A stretch of DNA of 64,000 nt, taken from positions 1-64,000 of the forward strand of contig CAJFSY010000011.1 of NCBI GenBank assembly GCA_904419785.1, in the 5' to 3' direction. Numbering within the stretch: position 1 is the first letter of the stretch; every line of letters starts with the position of its first letter. The notes below the pieces were generated by a model. That model did not search any database. It saw nothing but the letters and a program-made list of their open reading frames with translations, and was not told where the DNA came from. A program made the translations under genes and the position numbers. Positions 63,568 to 64,000 of the stretch are shown here, piece by piece. This DNA is from an uncultured Neglectibacter sp. (GTDB lineage Bacteria; Bacillota; Clostridia; Oscillospirales; Acutalibacteraceae).

Positions 63568-64000
63568 TTAGATCACCTCGGCCTTTCCGCCAGCGGCTTC
63601 GATCTTGGCCTTGGCAGCCGCGGAAAAACCATTGGCTTTCACGGTCAGCTTCTTTGTAAGCGTTCCGTTAGAAAGGATTTTTACACCGTCGCACTCTTTC
63701 TTCAGAATGCCGGTTTCGATCAACGCAGCGGTGTCAACCACAGCGCCATCCTCAAAACGGTTCAGAGAACCGATGTTGATGGAAACGATCTCTTTGGCAA
63801 AAATATTGTTAAAACCTCTTTTGGGAATTCTTCTCTGCATAGGCATCTGGCCGCCTTCAAAACCGGGCCGCTGGCCGTGGCCTGCACGGGCCTTCTGGCC
63901 CTTGTGGCCTTTGCCGGCGGTCTTGCCGGTGCCGGCGCCATATCCTCTGCCGATACGCTTGCGCTCTTTAGTAGCGCCGGGCGTAGCTGTCAGCTGATTG
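63568..64000 (-). CDS. rplO: 50S ribosomal protein L15, partial at window edge
   Basis: The visible 143 codons read [40 protein letters not shown] and [20 protein letters not shown], ending AAGGKAEVI. The first few codons (expected MKLH or similar) lie beyond position 64000. L15 is a late-assembly 50S protein and always precedes secY in the spc operon. Confidence 0.97.
   Translation of the reverse strand, partial: NQLTATPGATKERKRIGRGYGAGTGKTAGKGHKGQKARAGHGQRPGFEGGQMPMQRRIPKRGFNNIFAKEIVSINIGSLNRFEDGAVVDTAALIETGILKKECDGVKILSNGTLTKKLTVKANGFSAAAKAKIEAAGGKAEVI

Overview
The window reads as chromosome of a low-to-middle GC, strictly fermentative Firmicute, most likely a gut-type Clostridia member (Oscillospiraceae-like). 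Supporting signs are strong AGGAGG ribosome sites, a SCIFF ranthipeptide locus, a ZTP-riboswitch-controlled pyruvate formate-lyase, LplB/YtcP-type complex-sugar importers and the Firmicute order of the spc/alpha ribosomal operon. The genus cannot be fixed from this sequence alone. I saw no CRISPR array, tRNA, rRNA or transposase.

Layout. (1) 1-1.56 kb: a secreted NlpC/P60-like protein with SpaA/Cna-B repeats whose 3' end is cut off at a junction with a ThuA gene. (2) 1.5-7.2 kb, minus strand: a sugar importer (one permease carries an in-frame TAA), a Gfo/Idh/MocA oxidoreductase and ThuA. (3) 7.5-19.3 kb, minus strand: a second sugar importer followed by a truncated GH130 gene, two large uncharacterised (alpha/alpha)6-barrel-like glycosidase candidates, a DUF1861-like beta-propeller protein, a membrane AraC-type sensor-regulator and an Eis-like acetyltransferase. 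Terminator-like hairpins with the same arms lie at both ends. (4) 19.7-22.8 kb: SCIFF precursor, its radical SAM maturase and a coupled PLP decarboxylase-like gene. (5) 23.1-25.7 kb: FapA, CheX-like and CheY-like genes with no flagellar genes beside them. (6) 25.8-33.2 kb: Ca2+-type P-type ATPase, small genes (unknown, Smr, MazG) and a heterodimeric ABC exporter. (7) 33.4-36.6 kb: promoter, ZTP riboswitch, pflB and pflA. (8) 36.8-43.6 kb: asparaginase, a siderophore/cobalamin-type ABC importer, an LtaS-like sulfatase-fold enzyme and proC. (9) 43.7-49.4 kb: polyphosphate:AMP phosphotransferase, split chromate transporter, anti-sigma/sigma pair and an orphan PTS IIA. (10) 49.6-57.2 kb: nitrate/sulfonate-type ABC importer, GH32 enzyme, purine nucleoside phosphorylase, a short enolase and a class C beta-lactamase-like serine hydrolase. 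(11) 57.3-64.0 kb, minus strand: rplO-secY-adk-map-KOW-infA-rpmJ-rpsM-rpsK-rpsD-rpoA-rplQ, running off the right edge inside rplO.

How it fits together. The left third is a glycan-scavenging region with three visible lesions (truncated surface protein, nonsense codon in a permease, half a GH130 enzyme), which suggests recombination or decay. The centre holds a ranthipeptide biosynthesis locus and anaerobic pyruvate metabolism whose leader RNA senses one-carbon/purine status. The right end is the conserved translation/secretion core. Start codons were chosen by Shine-Dalgarno spacing, so several differ from the longest possible reading frame.
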